Positions 5,596-7,518 of a stretch of 7,518 nt of DNA are shown in pieces. The notes under the pieces are model-generated. The model did no database searches and was not told where the DNA came from. It was given only the letters and a program-made list of their open reading frames with translations. The stretch is from QWPN01 sp044360305 (GTDB taxonomy: Bacteria > Planctomycetota > Planctomycetia > Pirellulales > UBA1268): the NCBI GenBank assembly GCA_044360305.1, contig JBIKKQ010000163.1, positions 1 to 7,518 on the forward strand. The letters are read 5' to 3'. Positions within the stretch are counted from its first letter, which is position 1, and each line of letters begins with the position of its first letter. The position numbers were made by a program, and so were the translations under genes.

Positions 5596-5742
5596 TGCCT
5601 GGCGGTCCGGCAGTTACCAACATTTTCGCCGCAGCTGGCCAAAAGTTGCGTCGCCCAATTTCCAGTCTCGGCGAAGTTTGCTCGCACCCCTCAATTTCCG
5701 GTCGTTCCCTGGTCGGCGGCCGGGAAACCCGGGATCCGTCGG

Positions 5743-6639
5743 CTACCAGTCGCCGGAAGCCCCGCCGCCGTCGGAGGAGCCTCCGCCGAAGCCCCCGCCG
5801 GAGCCACCGGATGACCAGTTGTCGCTGGATGAGGATGGCATCCGCTTTCCGAACTCGTTGAGTCCACGCAGCAGCGCGAAAATCGCGCCGCCGCAGAGGG
5901 CCAGGGTCAGCCAACCCCAGCCGGACCGACCGCTGCGGAGCAGGTTCATAGCCAGGACGGCCAACGCGACTGCCGCCACCGCGATCGCGATCGTCTGCCA
6001 GGGAACTTCGATGCGCCCTGCCACCGCAGCGGAAACGTTCAGACCGGCGAAGTCGGCGAGGATCCCCCTGACGCCCGCTGTGATGCCGTCGCCGTAGCGT
6101 TCAGCCTTGAACTGGGGCTTGATGCCCCGGGCGATGATCCCGGCCGCAGCGGCATCGCGATCACGACCCCAGCCCTTGCCCAGTTCGATCCGCATCTTCC
6201 GGTCGCGCCTCGAGATCAGCAGTAGAACGCCGTCATTCTTGGGCAGGTTCCCGATGCCGTAGCGATTGAACAGCTCCGTTGCGAACGACTCGATCGAATC
6301 GTTCGCAGTTCCGGGGTAGTCCTGCAGGGAATTGATTGTCACCACCGCAATCTCGACGCCCTTTTCCTCCTCTGCTCGCCAGAGCCACTGCTCGATCCGC
6401 TCCTCTTCTTCGCGGCTGAGCATGTCCGCGAGATCGGTGACATATCCCGTGTCAGGCTTCGGGTAAGGCGCAGTGTCCCCATCAACCTCGACACCCGGCG
6501 GCTTCTCGGCAACTCGGGCTTCCTGACACATGCCGAGCGCCGGGCATAATCCGCCGGTTCCGAGGAACAGTGCGCAGACGAAGGCCACGACCGCCGTGAT
6601 CCGAGGCGTGCACACCGCGAGGCGCTGGATTCTGGTCAA
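5743..6639 (-). CDS. TPM-domain membrane protein with Gly/Ser-rich tail (YgcG-like)
   Basis: The product (298 residues with this start) has an N-terminal signal or anchor sequence (ITAVVAFVCALFLGTGG). Residues 65-197 form a TPM domain: TGYVTDLADMLSREEEERIE, then GVEIAVVTINSL, then ESFATELFNRYGIG, then DGVLLLISRRDRKMRIELGK. Two membrane segments follow (about 214-234 and 241-259), then a Gly/Ser-rich tail ending GGASGDW, which is the standard end of this family. TPM proteins are envelope proteins linked to photosystem repair in plants and to respiratory or membrane maintenance in bacteria; the exact activity is unsettled. The start is uncertain. No ATG precedes the signal sequence without running antisense through the transposase gene. 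TTG at 6639 or GTG at 6615 gives a proper signal peptide, but neither has a clear ribosome site. The gene looks like a chromosomal neighbour, not part of the effector set. Confidence 0.8.
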   Translation of the reverse strand: MTRIQRLAVCTPRITAVVAFVCALFLGTGGLCPALGMCQEARVAEKPPGVEVDGDTAPYPKPDTGYVTDLADMLSREEEERIEQWLWRAEEEKGVEIAVVTINSLQDYPGTANDSIESFATELFNRYGIGNLPKNDGVLLLISRRDRKMRIELGKGWGRDRDAAAAGIIARGIKPQFKAERYGDGITAGVRGILADFAGLNVSAAVAGRIEVPWQTIAIAVAAVALAVLAMNLLRSGRSGWGWLTLALCGGAIFALLRGLNEFGKRMPSSSSDNWSSGGSGGGFGGGSSDGGGASGDW

Positions 6640-6677
6640 TACGCAGCAGCCCGGTCGGGCCACAAACACCACGGGAA

Positions 6678-6703
6678 GAAATGGGGACGGGAGCGAATTT
6701 CGC
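6678..6703 (-). repeat. REP-like palindromic repeat, copy R7, at the RAYT gene
   Basis: GAAAT (6678-6682) and ATTTC (6697-6701) flank the core GGGGACGGGAGCGA. The reverse complement matches R1 (1-26) at 25 of 26 positions. It ends 35 bases before the RAYT start codon and sits in the divergent promoter gap shared with the TPM gene. RAYT genes are commonly flanked by the repeats they act on. Confidence 0.75.
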
Positions 6704-6738
6704 TTGCAGGCATTCGCCGGGGCGGTAAGATGCCGGCC

Positions 6739-7473
6739 ATGCCACGAACGAAACGCATGTACACTTCTGGCATCGTCTGCCATGTGCTGAACCGGGCCGT
6801 GGGCCGGGCGACCATTTTCGAGACCGCCGCCGACTATGCCGCGTTCGAGCAGCTGCTCACGGCGGGCGTTGAAGCCGTGCCGGTGCGGCTGCTGGCGTTT
6901 TGCCTGATGCCGAATCATTGGCACCTGGTGCTCTGGCCGCAGGCCGATGGAGATCTTTCGGTTTTCATGCACAGGCTGACGATGACCCATACGATGAGGT
7001 GGCATCATGCCCATCGGTCCCTCGGCACCGGCCCGCTCTATCAGGGAAGGTTCAAATCTTTTCCTGTCGCCAAGGACGAGCATTTTCTCACGGTCTGCCG
7101 ATACGTAGAGCGGAATCCGCTCCGTGCGAACCTGGGCGGTCGAGCCGAGAACTGGCGTTGGTCGAGCCTGTGGCACCGCCTCAATCCAGGCAACTTCGTC
7201 GGACTTGCCGATTGGCCAACCGTTCCGTCCGGCAACTGGGTCAAGCATGTCAACGAGCCGCAAACCGAGGCTGAATTGGTCGCTCTGCATAATTCGGTGC
7301 GACGCGGCATGCCTTTTGGCGGGGCTGACTGGCAACGAACTACTGCTGACCGCATGGGTATTCGACTCACACCCCGCACTCGCGGCCGGCCGCCGAAAAC
7401 GCCCCGCCCCTCACAGCCTCTTGGCGAGACGAATACAACGCCCAGCGGCCCCACAGTTCGCTTGGTTACCTGA
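6739..7473 (+). CDS. REP-associated tyrosine transposase (RAYT, Y1_Tnp/IS200-like)
   Basis: The 244-residue product is a single-domain HUH-type transposase of the RAYT group. Its relatives nick single-stranded palindromic repeats through a covalent tyrosine link. It opens with MPRTKRMYTSGIVCHVLNRA, a typical first strand. The metal-binding histidines lie in LMPNHWHLVLWP (His60, His62). GPLYQGRFKSFPV follows, and the likely catalytic tyrosine is Tyr122 in CRYVERNPLRANL. After the core, residues 190-225 (RGMPFGGADWQRTTADRMGI, then RGRPPK) resemble the basic C-terminal extension of RAYTs. The gene appears intact. Start 6739 matches the family start; an in-frame ATG at 6730 adds three residues and cannot be excluded. 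It has no inverted-repeat IS ends in view, consistent with a domesticated RAYT rather than an active IS200 element. Confidence 0.92.
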   Translation: MPRTKRMYTSGIVCHVLNRAVGRATIFETAADYAAFEQLLTAGVEAVPVRLLAFCLMPNHWHLVLWPQADGDLSVFMHRLTMTHTMRWHHAHRSLGTGPLYQGRFKSFPVAKDEHFLTVCRYVERNPLRANLGGRAENWRWSSLWHRLNPGNFVGLADWPTVPSGNWVKHVNEPQTEAELVALHNSVRRGMPFGGADWQRTTADRMGIRLTPRTRGRPPKTPRPSQPLGETNTTPSGPTVRLVT

Positions 7474-7518
7474 CCCCGGCCGGGTTCGCCGCCGCGTGTG
7501 CGGCTTCCGCCTCGGCCA

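Larger units (their letters stand above)
5435..5742. other. 308-bp gene-free region between two minus-strand genes
   Basis: From left to right it holds the cyclase leader hairpin and the three clustered REP-like copies R6, R4 and R5. Then come about 145 bases with no gene, including a small CCGGG/CCCGG hairpin (5720-5732) just after the TPM stop. That hairpin has no U-run, so terminator status is doubtful. No convincing promoter was seen. Confidence 0.55.

Noticed and set aside
6640..7335. Long N-terminal extension of the TPM reading frame on the minus strand
   Set aside because: It runs antisense through the well-conserved RAYT gene and has no family content. The TPM gene's signal sequence begins near 6639.

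Overview
The window looks like a high-GC planctomycete chromosome segment. The main reasons are a TIGR03000-type secreted protein, a domain family essentially confined to Planctomycetes, and a single-domain Hcp. A REP-associated tyrosine transposase (RAYT) of a type common in that phylum points the same way. Genes are short, on alternating strands, and separated by repeat-bearing gaps. This is typical of an accessory region rather than a conserved operon.

Layout, left to right. 93-578 (-) encodes a type VI secretion tube protein, Hcp, with a long GC hairpin after its stop. 579-1060 is non-coding and carries very long G-tracts. 1061-1780 (+) encodes an exported Gly-Gly-Ser-repeat protein with a C-terminal TIGR03000 domain, followed by a strong intrinsic terminator. 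1985-3016 (-) encodes an unrecognised Gly/Ala-rich, membrane-compatible protein. 3295-4011 (+) encodes a peptidoglycan-binding domain fused to a papain-like cysteine peptidase. 4157-5434 (-) encodes a polymorphic-toxin-like protein. Its C-terminal half aligns by eye with the edema factor/ExoY/CyaA family of nucleotidyl-cyclase toxins. 5743-6639 (-) encodes a TPM-domain membrane protein, and 6739-7473 (+) the RAYT transposase.

Two themes link the genes. First, an Hcp lies within 5 kb of three signal-peptide-less proteins with effector-like architectures: a Gly/Ala-rich membrane-type protein, a PG-binding peptidase and a cyclase toxin. This suggests, without proving, a contractile-secretion effector island. 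No sheath, baseplate or VgrG gene is visible. Second, short REP-like palindromic repeats (about 26 nt, core CGCTCCCGTCCC) lie in at least five of the seven gene gaps or ends, in both orientations. The copy at the left edge and the copy just upstream of the RAYT are inverted and match at 25 of 26 positions. The RAYT is therefore the natural candidate for having spread them.

All domain calls come from reading motifs by eye; no database search was possible.
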